The position numbers and the translations under genes are program-made. A stretch of 64,000 nt of DNA from assembly GCA_038380435.1 (NCBI GenBank), contig JAWZYU010000056.1:2232001-2296000 (forward strand), in the 5' to 3' direction. The notes below the pieces were generated by a model. That model was not told where the DNA came from and did not search any database. It worked only from the letters and a program-made list of their open reading frames with translations. This DNA is from Ryuthela nishihirai. Lineage: Eukaryota > Arthropoda > Arachnida > Araneae > Heptathelidae. Position 1 is the stretch's first letter. Every line of letters starts with the position of its first letter. This document shows, one piece after another, positions 33,782 through 43,973 of this stretch.

Positions 33782-34473
33782 AGCAGCCATGGGATACGGA
33801 GGTCCAACCAGACCGTGCAATTTAGTTCTCCAAGCAAGTTTGTCCTGAGCTACATCTACTGCATCTGGCCACTGCACACCAATTCTAACAAGGTCCTGTT
33901 TCACATTGTCTGCCCACCGCATCCTAGGTCTCCCCTTCTTTCTGAGGCCTTTAGGCACATTGTTCATAACCCTATTCGCCAATCTAAAATTACCCATATG
34001 GGCAACATGGCCAAACCAACGGAGTCTCTCTCTGCACAATATGCTGCTTAAAGGAGGCTGCTTACTCCTTTGCCTAACCTCATCGTTACTTACAAAGCTG
34101 AACCACCTAATGCCCAAGATACTGCATAAGCATCTGGAATCAACAGCATCTAGTTTCCTGCTATCTTGTTTACAAAGTGTCCAAGTTTCACTACCATAAC
34201 TAACCCTAGAAAGAACCAAACTAATATATAGTCTAATTTTAGTCGTTAGGTGTATACGCCTATTTCTCCACACTCTCCCTAGTTCTTAAAAGTCCCGGCA
34301 GCAATCCCTATTCGTCTGCTAATCTCATGCCGCACATCATCATTATCTGTTACACAGCTCCCAAGATAATTAAACTGTGACACCTGCTCAACACTGCAAC
34401 CATTCAGATTAACTGAATCACAGCCTGCCTGACAAATTTTCATCACTTTAGTTTTCTCTCTGTTTATAACCAA
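33779..34473 (-). pseudogene. RTE copy A: C-terminal region
   Basis: Frames 34473-34279 and 34273-33779 cover the post-RT part: QFNYLGSCVTD, RLYISLVLSRVSYGSETWTL, then LRWFGHVAHM and RKKGRPRMRWADNVKQDL, a conserved block found after the RT of many animal LINEs of this type. A stop between the two frames near 34276 breaks it. Partner of the plus-strand 51133-51882 in copy B. Confidence 0.85.
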
Positions 34474-34479
34474 ACCTCT

Positions 34480-35554
34480 ACTCTACTACCAGTCTCATCA
34501 ACAGCACGAGTGAAAGAGTTCATCTCATCAACATCATTTGCCAAAAGGGCTAAATCATCGGCATAAACTAAATCGGAAATTTTCGTATCTCCAGTCCATT
34601 TAAGACCAAATCTTTCCCTTGAAGTGAATTTCGCATAACATAATCAATAACCAAGCTAAAGAGAAAGGGAGACAAAATGCACCCTTGTCGAACACCAGAA
34701 GTAATGCTAAACCAATTGCAACAAGCCTTACCAACTCTCACACATGACTCAGTGTTATTATAGAGAGCTTTCATTATGTTAACTAACTTGTCTGGTATAC
34801 CATATTATCCCACAATCAACCACAAATTATGACGATCAACAGAGTCGAAAGCCTTTTTGAAATCAACAAAGCTAGCAACCAAAGGTTTCTGAAACTCTAA
34901 ATATTTCTCAAGAATCTGCCTAAGTGAAAATATCTGATCCACACATCCCCTACCACTTCTGAACCCACATTGCTCATCACGCAATTGACTGTCAACCAGA
35001 TTCTTAATTCTATTAAGCACAATCATGGAAAGAACTTTACCTGGAACAGAGGGTAGGCTAATACCCCTATAGTTATCACAAGATCTGCGATCACCTTTTT
35101 TGAAAATAGGGAGAACAATAGCTCTGGTAAAATCCTTAGGAACCATGCCTTTATCATAAAAGATATTCAGAATTTCAGTCATCCAAGTGGTAACCGAAAC
35201 ATTTCCAGCTCTAAGCATTTCTGTAGTAATTTCATCTACCCCTGTGGATTTATGAAGTTTAAGTTTAGAAACAGCCAAAATAACTTCAGATTGTGTTATA
35301 GGGCCAACATTAAAGCCACCAATGCATCTATCATCATTGCAAACAATAGGAATAGAACTAACCGCATTATTTAGAATATCAGTGAAATGCTCAGCCCACC
35401 TAGCCATGACAGAATCCTCACCTTGTATAACCTTACCTTGTTTATCCTTCAATCCCTGTATACATGTCCGTTTTCTACCACACAAAACATTAACTATCTG
35501 GTACAGCTCTCTGCTGTTGGGCTGTCTAACTGCTCCCTCGGCTTTGCCAGCCAA
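34480..35554 (-). pseudogene. RTE copy A: reverse transcriptase
   Basis: Frame 35554-34805 holds RT fingers and palm: KLHKSTGVDEITTEML, then AIVLPIFKKGDRRSCDNYRG and VASFVDFKKAFDSVDR, with the first catalytic aspartate in SFVDFKKAFD. Frame 34774-34568 gives SGVRQGCILSPFLF. The YADD active-site phrase lies at about 34540-34575 in a further frame. Two breaks separate them, so no working RT can be made. Reaction of the family: RNA-templated DNA synthesis at a nicked target. Confidence 0.9.
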
Positions 35555-35701
35555 ACCATCAAGCCAAAAATTCTTATCAGCAGCTAACTGATCTTATGCA
35601 CGTTTATTAATTCTCTGTAATGCTTTCTATTAGGACTAATAGGGTATTGATTAAGGACATTCCTTCAGTTCTTTCTTTCCGAAAGAAGCACAAGTGCCTT
35701 A

Positions 35702-36807
35702 TCACTCAGATAATTCTGTCTCTTCTGCTCCTTTTTTTCCTAAAAGAGTACTGTTAGTGTATAAAAAAGCCTGTTTAAAATGATCCCATTCTTCTGCAAC
35801 TTCAGTTGTAAGCATACCATGACTGTCATAATGACTAAGTATCCTATCATGGTAAGCTTTGGCTATAACTGGGTCTTTCAGAACTTCAGTATTAAAAGCA
35901 AATTTTTTAACCCTAGCACAACACTTTTTAAGCTTAAGTTGCAAGACACTTTTAACAAGGTAATGGTCAGATCCAATTTCAGCTCCCCTATATGCCCTGA
36001 TATTTCTAACAGAACTAGTCCATTTGCTGTTAATTAATATATAATCAATCATATTCCTATGCAGCCCATCAGGTGAAACCCATGTGTACCTATGTATGTC
36101 GCGGTGTTTGTAATATGTGTTAGTTATTCTGAAACCATTGAGTTTACTTACCTGTAGGAGAAGTTGCCCATTGCCATTGCAGCTACCAATAACAAAAGGG
36201 CCAATCAACCCTCCCCAAAGGTCAGAGTCAGTACCAACTTTGGCATTGAAGTCACCAAGAACAAGGGTAATATCTCCTTTCTTGACAGAATTCAAAATAT
36301 CCTGAAGTTGTTCATAAAACCTATCCTTCTCATCCTCATCGGCATCCTCAGTGGGGGCATAACAGCAGATAACATTAAGGTCTTTAACGCTTGTCTGAAA
36401 TTTTGCTGTAACAAACCTTTCATTAATGCACTCATATCCTAGAAGAGCATCACTAGCGTGTCTGCTGAGAAGCAGACCCACGCCTTGGTGATGCTTATTG
36501 TCGTCCCTCCCTGAAAAGAGAAATTTAAGATTATTTTTTTTTAAATTTGACCTTTATCTGTCCATCTGGTCTTTTGCAAGCCGAGAATATCTAAATTATA
36601 ATGGTGGAATTCTTGTGTGAGGACATCAAGAGAAAAAGCTCTGTGTAGAGTCCTCACATTCCAACTACCTATGGAGAGAAAAGAGTTAATGGGATGTTTA
36701 AAGAAACTATGTTTATTGAGAGAGGGAATGCCGACAATATCAAACAGCCCCCTAATCGCAGACATGGGGCAAAGACCCGTTTCCCCACCACTAAAGGCTG
36801 AAGCCAT
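35702..36807 (-). pseudogene. RTE copy A: endonuclease
   Basis: Frame 36807-36541 contains GSWNVRTLHRAF (catalytic N region) and LGLQKTRWTDKGQ, where copy B has QETRW. The metal-binding glutamate is therefore replaced by lysine. Frame 36481-35702 contains LVLGDFNAKVG (D and N residues) and GSDHYLV (SDH motif), both intact. The domain is an exonuclease/endonuclease/phosphatase fold that nicks target DNA. A short break lies between 36541 and 36481. Confidence 0.9.
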
Positions 36808-37345
36808 CTACACTGGAAGACTTCCTCCAATGTAGAATTTGACGATGCCAATAGAAGCAAAGAGTTCAGGTGCCTGCGATGACCTCTGCTCAGGATTATC
36901 CACCAGCTGATGAACATATCCTGTGAATCTATTCACTTGGGGCTGTCAACCCACAAACAAACAGAAAACACGGCGGAGATTTTCCCTCCACAGAAGCCCA
37001 CCAGTGCAGCAAAATTCAGGATCCATAATCAAGCTCAGAGCCATATATCTGTCCTGTCCAGTGGGTTTATATGGTCAGCACCAGGACCCTGTGTGGTTGA
37101 CCACTCCTCAGCAGGGTAGAAAAAAAAAAGAAAAGTAGCCATAGTTGTCCAGATCAGTAGGCCACACTAATCTGGCAGCCCTCCCCTTCCGTTCACTTCC
37201 ACAAGAGTGTATCTCTTTTGAAAGGTACTAACGGTCTGCACCACGAGAAGGCGGTGTCGGACATTAGGTGCTAGGCCTGGCCGGTTCTATGCATCATCAC
37301 AGGGGATTGGTGCATAGCTTTCCTCCCAGTGACTACCTAGCTACC

Positions 37346-38054
37346 ATTTACAGATCATTTACAGATCAAAAAAATTATATTTTAAAAAAGGAAAAAAAGT
37401 AACTGCACTTTGCATTTGAAAAAAATAATATCATGATTTAAAAAAAAGGTTTATTTTCTCCATAGGAATTATTTTTCGTTGAACCAACAATTATAAATTG
37501 AACGGCTAGAGAAGATTTGAAATTAGTCTGAAGTTAATTTATAAATATAATTAATGCAATTAGATGCTTTCTTGGTTGCATAAAAACAGGGAACAGAATT
37601 GATATTAATATAGTCTTCAAGGATATCAATGGGGAATTATTACATAGGAAAAGCGAAGAGAATGGAAGTTGACAGTAACATGTAATTACAAAAGCGTTCG
37701 TCCTCTGTAATGTTCGTTTCACCTCTACGCCAAATGCACGATACTCGATTTTACATTAATCTCTATGGAAGCTTAACTTCTTTTCCCTCTACGTTCTTTG
37801 GTTAAAGGATGCAAAAGTTGCAAAACAGAAAAGTTAATTCTCTTCGAAAAAGATATTTGCCATAGGCGATATATTTTTCTCCTAGTTGTTTATTAATATT
37901 TAGGTTATCTGTGTCGCTTTCTTTTCAGTATAATTGATAGAGACACAACTTTATCACAAGAGCCTCAATGTGAAGAACAAGATTCATTAAATATAATCCA
38001 TTGTCCACTTTTTTCTAGGATAAGTCGCCTTTCAAATACATTTTCTGTTAAATA
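37346..38054. other. no gene seen
   Basis: AT-rich. Nothing recognised. Confidence 0.5.
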
Positions 38055-38300
38055 TACACTGAGCAGCCACTTTATTAGATACAGTTTCATGTTATCTCAG
38101 TAACAACTCAGATACAAAATTCGGTTACTTCTTACATCAACTTTTCTCGAAAATCATGGGAATCAAATCTATTTCCGGTTCGATTTTCAACAATATTCGT
38201 TCAGTATTTAAAGACTTAAGGAAATTATAATATTTCACAGCTAAAATGAGAGTTTTAATAATTGATTTGCTAAGTTATAAAAACAAGTTAAAAGAAAGTA
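38055..38300. repeat. transposon-end scraps
   Basis: At about 38055-38085 CACTGAGCAGCCACTTTATTAG resembles a Tc1-like terminal repeat of animals (from memory). At 38185-38240 CGATTTTCAACAATATTCG and TTCAGTATTTAA match an arm of the 5906-6362 foldback. Neither has a partner here. Confidence 0.45.
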
Positions 38301-38349
38301 ATAACTGTTATACTAAATTTTTTTAACATATATAACAGTACTTTTATCA

Positions 38350-38738
38350 TGGTTGTGGTTGTTTTACCTCTGAGCGGCACTTTTTTGCACACCATGGGCT
38401 AAATGGCCAAGTCACATGGACCCCGAAGGTTCAGAGAAGGTTGGGGAAGGGGACACACTGGAACAGCTGTTGGGAGACAGATGGTAGCCTCCCGTCAAGG
38501 CCATCCAGCGTGTTCTTTAACGTGCACAGGGTATGTCTCTCCCGCACACGGGGCCACGGCTTAACGTCCCATCCGACGGACGGCGGCTTTTCCAAGCCCA
38601 TCGGTGTCCCCTACTGACCGTGGGCAGGGCGGGGAATTTTTGCGGGGATAAATCTCAACGCTGACCCAGCTGGGACTCGAACCTGGGAACTACAGATTAC
38701 GAGCCTGGCGTGCTACCGACTGAGCTACCCCCGTCCCC
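38350..38738 (-). mobile_element. tRNA-derived SINE, family A, best-preserved with target duplication
   Basis: Flanked by the 12-base duplication GTACTTTTATCA at 38338-38349 and 38739-38750. On the minus strand the head GGGGGTAGCTCAGTCGGTAG (A-box region) is followed by the B box GGTTCGAGTCC (38677-38687 by complement), a body with GAGATTTATCCCCGC and a tail with GGCCATTTAGCCC and a short CAACCACAACC end. It is a complete copy moved by a LINE. Confidence 0.92.
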
Positions 38739-38976
38739 GTACTTTTATCAGTTCTTGTAATAATTATGTTACTTTCAGATAATTGTAAATGACGTTTTGC
38801 AGATCAAAGCATACTTTAAATACTAAACTCATCGTTTCACAAATTTGTTGTGTTTGAAAAAGATTGTTTGGATTTAAATTGATATGACTGAGATCTTTAA
38901 GGTATTTATCGCAGTAAAGCAATCTGATATTTGTGACTTATTTCTTGAGATAATTCATCAAAAATGACGTCAAATG

Positions 38977-39341
38977 TTAATCTGTTGCTTTAGTACCATA
39001 ACGGGCTGCCACTGGACGACGGACGTTGGACGACATCCTCCAACTGGCGCCATTTCGTAATGAATTGCCTCCTTTTGACTTTTCCCCTTTCTCGATCCTT
39101 TGTTTCTCCCTCCTGACCTGTTTCCGTGGGAAACAACGAAGAGGAGCTAGGCAGACTTCTAGAAAGGTCCATAGCACCGCTCCCGCTCTCCATTTCCGAA
39201 AATAAGGGATAATAACCTTCGGGTCACGTGACACGAAGGTTGCCAAATCACTAATTTCTAAAAAAAGAGGTTTCCAGATATTTTTTCTGAATTCTGTAAT
39301 CAACCGTAGTGTTCGGATACTTTTTTGAGCGACTGTACACT
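38977..39341 (-). mobile_element. possible Tc1-like element end
   Basis: Read on the minus strand, TACAGTCGCTCAAAAAAGTA followed by TCCGAACACT is reminiscent of Tc1-type termini. The following 350 bases carry frames of 108 and 67 codons without recognised motifs. No opposite end was found. Confidence 0.4.
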
Positions 39342-40389
39342 ATTTTTGTTAATTTTTAGCGACTTCCGTTGGAAGTCACTGAACAGGAATTTACCTTCAT
39401 CCCGAGGCCGATGTATGAATAAACGCAACACAAGACTACACTAAATGAATCTAAAATTTAAAGCGGTAGCTGTTTTGCCTCCTTTAATTACTAATATCCT
39501 AGTAAATAACACACGATAAAAATGATGATTTAAAATTTCTTTGAAATAATATCTTCATTATTATTACACTGACTGTTTTCAGAATGAAATAAAGATTTCT
39601 ACCTTTTCTAAACCATATGTCGTAAATCTTTATAAAAAAAGTGACCTAAATTAAACTGACAATATTTAAGCAAATTTGTAGAGAGAACTCAGTGGATATA
39701 GGCAATATTATAAATTTGCACATTTCAGATCATTGCTGAAGCGATACATAAAACAGTAGGCATCATGATGTACAAAAAGGAAGTAGTGTAATTTTCAATT
39801 TTAGGGAGAATCAAAAAAATGTCCTGTAAACACGAAATTCATCGCAATTAGCTCAGCTGTTATATCTAGAAATGATATTGCATGCAACTCTTGTCTTAAC
39901 ATGTAATAAGAAGTTTACATAAGCGTTCAAAAAAGTAGTAGCTCATTAATTTCGATGGAACGAGTAACGAACTGAAATTGTAGTGCAGCGCCACCTAACG
40001 TAAGGTCCGAATTATTGATTTTCTCTCTGGTCTCGTCATGTTACGACCGCCATGAATCTGTCTCCTTTCGTAGCTTTCAACAGAAGATAGCATTGATATG
40101 GCGTTTAATTTCTTTATTCAATCTAATGATTTGACAAATTGCGAATTATTAAAACAAATTGCAAACACAAAAAAATACGAGTGAAGGTCAATAATAAAAT
40201 AAGTTAAAAAGAGAAATGAAATTTGACAGTTAATTACCACTAGTTTTATAAAACAATTTAATTAAATTATCTTTAGTTCGTTCAATCCTCAATAGACACT
40301 GTTCAAAAATGAAATGGTATATCACGGATGTATTTCAACAATACGTCAATCTTTTATAAGAAAAAAAATTTCTGAGATTAGTTGTACAC
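39342..40389. other. no gene seen
   Basis: AT-rich. Nothing recognised apart from proximity to the dead jerky-like element. Confidence 0.5.
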
Positions 40390-41560
40390 GAATATATAAA
40401 AGATTTGGTTCTTGCAAAAAAAATATTGAGATCTGCTGTTGATGTCGTTTGGTTTGTTACTAACAGACAACTTGATAAAGATTTGGGTATCGACCACATA
40501 CATACCCATATTAAATGTATTTCAAAACGGTTCCTTGAGGTTCTTAATCATTACTTGACAATGTTTCAAAGCATTTAAAAGTCCTCTACTGTCATTTTCG
40601 GTTCGCTGTAGAATTTCTGAAAGAAGCTTTCTCCTGTATCGTCTTTTTAAACTTACGAGCACGCCTTGATCCATTGGTTACACTAAAGACGTTACATTTG
40701 GTGGCAAAACATGGCTTTCCTGTTGTCAGAAATGAGTTCGCTTGACTGTGTTGTGGCATTGCCGAGAATTAGTAGGGCCTTTATAGGCATTTTAAGACAT
40801 GTCAATTGGTTTTTTTAGTTTGGGAACAAATTCTGTAAAGAAGCATTCTTTAAACAAATACGAGTCTATCGAAGTAGACTTTTGAGCTATATAGTAAACT
40901 AGCTGATTAGCTGAGTTTACATGCTTGAATGCTCTAGGTTTTGCTGATTTCCCAGTTACAAAAAGAGGAAGTTTGTGCATACCTGCATTATTTGTACACG
41001 AAGCCATAGTGATTGTGTCTATGTTTGTTTAAAATCCTGATGCTGAGGTTCCGTGCGCTTTCATAAACGTTTCCGTTGGAAGAAGTTTAAAATTTAACCC
41101 AGTCTCATCTACATTGTTGATTTGTCCTGCTCATAGGTCTTCTTCTTCAATAAGGACTAAAAGTTTTTTTGAAAATTCCTTTTCTGCTAACGGATCAGCT
41201 GACAATTTCTCACCACAAACACCAAGGTAGTGAACACCATACCGTTTTTTCCAGCGAGAAAGCCATCTCAGGCTTGCTGAAAAACCTCCCCCACTAGCGA
41301 TTTTAGAAGGAAGGATTATTGCATTTTCTTTCAAAATTGGCCCACTGATTAGCGTTTATTTTCAACGCTCTTGTATATCATATTGTCTATCATATTGTAA
41401 TAACCAAAGAGCATCACCGACAATTTCATTTTTCGGCTTTTTAAGAGTGCACCGAGAAGAAAGCGTTTTTTCAGACTCGACTTGAGTGAAAAATCAGAAA
41501 ATATTGTTTTCCCTGAATAATCAAAATTAATTTGCGTACCGTAAATGAACAAAACACTAA
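40390..41560 (-). pseudogene. jerky/Tigger-like transposase remnant
   Basis: Scattered frames on the minus strand follow the order of a pogo-superfamily enzyme. First comes the HTH part: ISGPILKENAI, then FSASLRWLSRWKKRYGV at about 41350-41230. The first catalytic aspartate is in NNVDETGLNFKLLP (about 41110). After it come KLPLFVTGKSAKPRAF at 40980 and LLILGNA at about 40765, where the usual second aspartate of LILDN is glycine. The third aspartate phrase PMDQGVLVSLKRRYRRKLL is at about 40675-40620, with a stop (40680-40678) just before it. It has several stops and is not related at base level to the intact pogo-like element 0.5 kb away. Confidence 0.82.
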
Positions 41561-41721
41561 ATATGCATTAATAAATTCACCACAATGTAAATTTTCTTAG
41601 ATAAACAAGATTGTCGGGAGTGTAGAGTTATTTACAATAGTTAAGACTTTCAATGGTAAATTTAGCATATTTCCAATGAACCACTTTCCTACTGTATTTA
41701 ACAAATTTAACATATTTAAGC

Positions 41722-41892
41722 CATCCCATGGCCGAGTGGTTAGTTTGCTTGGTTACTGATCAACCGGACCTGGGTCCCGCTATCTTCACAGAACTGCTTA
41801 TGTGGCATATTAAACTAACAGGCTCCTACTTGGCTTAACAGACCTCCTTGCCTTTGTGGCAAGCAGCTGATTGAGGGGATATATATATATAT
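41722..41892 (+). mobile_element. tRNA-derived SINE, family B (truncated)
   Basis: The head CATCCCATGGCCGAGTGGTTAG (A box) is present. The B box is altered (CCTGGGTCCCGC). The end TTTGTGGCAAGCAGCTGATTGAGGGG precedes a TA run at 41881-41892. It is the only plus-strand member of family B in the window. Confidence 0.8.
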
Positions 41893-42050
41893 AAAACATA
41901 TTTAAAAAAAAAACTTGTCCAAGCTAATTTCACTATTGAAAAATATATATTAACAGGAACTGAAGGATGCCTGCGACAAGTAGTTTTTTACTCTTAAATA
42001 TAATATACTCAAACAAACACTAGATTGCTCAGACTAGCTAAAATCGATTA

Positions 42051-42077
42051 CCATACTTGTCGGCGTATAGGACGCAC
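42051..42077 (+). repeat. left terminal inverted repeat of the pogo-like element
   Basis: 27 bases. Positions 42061-42077 are identical to the reverse complement of the right end. Four of the first ten bases differ. Confidence 0.92.
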
Positions 42078-42235
42078 CGGCGTATAAGACGCACCCCCTT
42101 TCTTAGACACATTTTTAAGGGAAAAATAATTTTCCACATTGTTTCATGAATTTCCATAAATATTTACTGTACTCATTTTAGAGTTGTTTATGTATACAAC
42201 AAATGTAACTAGGGAACATTGTGGTTAGGTAACAT

Positions 42236-43519
42236 TTAATGTTCATCCTCAAAACCCAGAAATTCATTTCCAGAACTAAATGAAAAACCACTTGAAGCCT
42301 CTTTTTCAGAAACTGAGTCTTCGTATAACAAATCATCCTCTGTGACATCAAGTGAGTTACTAATACATTTCTTAAATGACTTTACAACTGTCTCATGTTT
42401 CACAGCATTCCATGAAGTTTTAACCCATTCACAAATCTGCAAAATGTTAGGTCTCTTCCTTTTTCCTGATGGTGTCACTTCAAAATCTGTAGACTGCATC
42501 CAACTGTTCCATTTCTCCTTCATGAATCCTTTAAATGATTTATTAATGCAGACATCTAAAGGTTGAAGCTGGCTCGTTAGTCCACCTGGAATTACAGTTA
42601 ACTGAGTTTTCAGTTGGTTGATTTTATTTTTTACAGCTTCTGTTCTATGACTCCGAAACTGATCCCATACGAGCAAGACAGGTTTATTTAACAGTCCACC
42701 AGGACGCCTAGACCACACATTGTCTATCCACAACTTCATCCCCCCTTCATCCATCCATCCCTTAGGATGAACGTGTACAAACACACCTTTAGGCACTTTT
42801 TTCTTGGGCAAGGTTTTCCTTTTGAAAATAAAAAGCGGCGGCAATTTCGTTCCATTGGCACAACAAGACAACACGACTGTTAAGTGCGTTTTCTCATGTC
42901 CACAAGTTTTAACAATAACACTTCTTGCACATTTGGAATCTACTGTTTTGTTTGAGGGTACATCGAACGTCAGTGGGAGCTCATCCATGTTAACGATTTG
43001 TGAAAGTTCAAAATTTCCACTTTTTCTTGCATTAATGACAATTTTATGAAACTCGATAAACTTGTCTTCATATTCTGTTGGCATCTTTTGCTCTATTTTT
43101 GTTTTAGTCCGCATACGTAAGTCATTTCTATTCATGAATCTAGAACACAATGACGTTGATCCTGTAAAATCAGCGATGCCTCTGTTAGTAGCTATCACTC
43201 TTGCTTGTTGAATAGTCATTTTTGTGGAAACTGAAAATCCCGAGCTTCGGTGGACTAATAACCAAGTTTTTAATTCTTCTTCTAGTTCCGGCCATTTTGC
43301 AATTCCATGTCGCAGATTATGTTTACTACGCAAAGCTTTTTTTAGGTCTTCTTCCTGTCTTCTCCAAGTTCTTATCGTCTTTTCTGTTGGCGGTGATCCG
43401 AAATTCTTCTCTGCTGCCCTGTTTCCGTGTTCTTTAGCATACTCAATCACTCGTAGCTTAAATGCAATATCATAGCAGAATCTGCGTTGTTTTTGAGCCA
43501 TGTTTCGCAGCAAAAACAT
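42236..43519 (-). CDS. pogo-superfamily transposase, uninterrupted (427 aa)
   Basis: N-terminal DNA-binding part (about residues 7-62): QKQRRFCYDIAFKLRVIEYA and EKTIRTWRRQEEDLKKA, like the Brinker-type HTH of POGK-like proteins. A second, CENP-B-like HTH lies at about 75-140 (GFSVSTKMTIQQA, then STSLCSRFMNRNDL). The DDE_1 core has D179 in NMDELPLTFD, D286 in VWDQFRSHR and D322 in QLQPLDVCINKSFK, giving a DD35D spacing usual for pogo. The C-terminus is acidic. No stop or shift is present. Met7 begins MAQKQRR and is an equally likely start. The enzyme would bind the element's ends in the nucleus and cut at TA. A domesticated host gene is possible but less likely, because intact terminal repeats and TA duplications flank it. 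Confidence 0.93.
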   Translation of the reverse strand: MFLLRNMAQKQRRFCYDIAFKLRVIEYAKEHGNRAAEKNFGSPPTEKTIRTWRRQEEDLKKALRSKHNLRHGIAKWPELEEELKTWLLVHRSSGFSVSTKMTIQQARVIATNRGIADFTGSTSLCSRFMNRNDLRMRTKTKIEQKMPTEYEDKFIEFHKIVINARKSGNFELSQIVNMDELPLTFDVPSNKTVDSKCARSVIVKTCGHEKTHLTVVLSCCANGTKLPPLFIFKRKTLPKKKVPKGVFVHVHPKGWMDEGGMKLWIDNVWSRRPGGLLNKPVLLVWDQFRSHRTEAVKNKINQLKTQLTVIPGGLTSQLQPLDVCINKSFKGFMKEKWNSWMQSTDFEVTPSGKRKRPNILQICEWVKTSWNAVKHETVVKSFKKCISNSLDVTEDDLLYEDSVSEKEASSGFSFSSGNEFLGFEDEH

Positions 43520-43944
43520 GAGAAAGCTTCTTCGGTACTAAAAGTTTACGTTTTGGTTGCCTGAGGCGCTGTAATCGGTAATGACGCGCCATGCTAGCGC
43601 TTTTCGAAAAAATATGCCGGTGAAATGTGATCACACATGCGCACATTGGATGAATCGTAACCTTGAGATGTCAGTGGATCTGAACTCTATTTTGCTGGAA
43701 TGCTCCCTCTATCAGTAGTGAAGCATAAAATACATCACGCAACTTATTGTTTTTACAGAACAAAAAAAATATTGAAACGATTTATTTGAAACCACTCTTT
43801 CACAAAAGGACAAAATGCAAAATAATACTTATATATGTATATTGATATAAACCAGAAGTTTTAGACTGAAATTTCAACTAATAATTTTGATTACCGGCGC
43901 ATAAGACGCACCCCATATTTTAGGCGTATTTTGAGGGGAAAAAA

Positions 43945-43971
43945 GTGCGTCCTATACGCCGGCAAATGCGG
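43945..43971 (-). repeat. right terminal inverted repeat of the pogo-like element
   Basis: Reverse complement partner of 42051-42077. It contains GTGCGTCCTATACGCCG on the plus strand. Confidence 0.92.
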
Positions 43972-43973
43972 TA

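Larger units (their letters stand above)
33694..37345 (-). mobile_element. RTE-type LINE, copy A (nearly full length, broken)
   Basis: Read on the minus strand: 5' leader from about 37345 (GATCTGTAAATGG then CTATGCACCAATCCC), endonuclease, reverse transcriptase, a C-terminal domain and a trinucleotide tail (CAT/CAC repeats on the plus strand at 33694-33780). Simple-repeat tails are usual for RTE elements. The element would copy itself by nicking nuclear DNA and priming RT there. At least four frame breaks split the coding region. Very close similarity to copy B (48331-51961) shows relatively recent activity of the family. Confidence 0.9.
42051..43971 (-). mobile_element. complete pogo-superfamily DNA transposon
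   Basis: TA target duplications are at 42049-42050 and 43972-43973. The left end CCATACTTGTCGGCGTATAG and the right end on the minus strand CCGCATTTGCCGGCGTATAG are inverted repeats of about 27 bp, the inner 17 bases identical. A second, subterminal motif CGGCGYATAAGACGCACCCC is present near both ends in the same orientation (42079-42099 and 43894-43913). The single gene is uninterrupted. Movement would be by cut and paste at TA. Confidence 0.93.

Noticed and set aside
42342..43475. Plus-strand frames of 71-83 codons opposite the pogo transposase
   Set aside because: They are shadows of the well-supported minus-strand gene with no motifs of their own.
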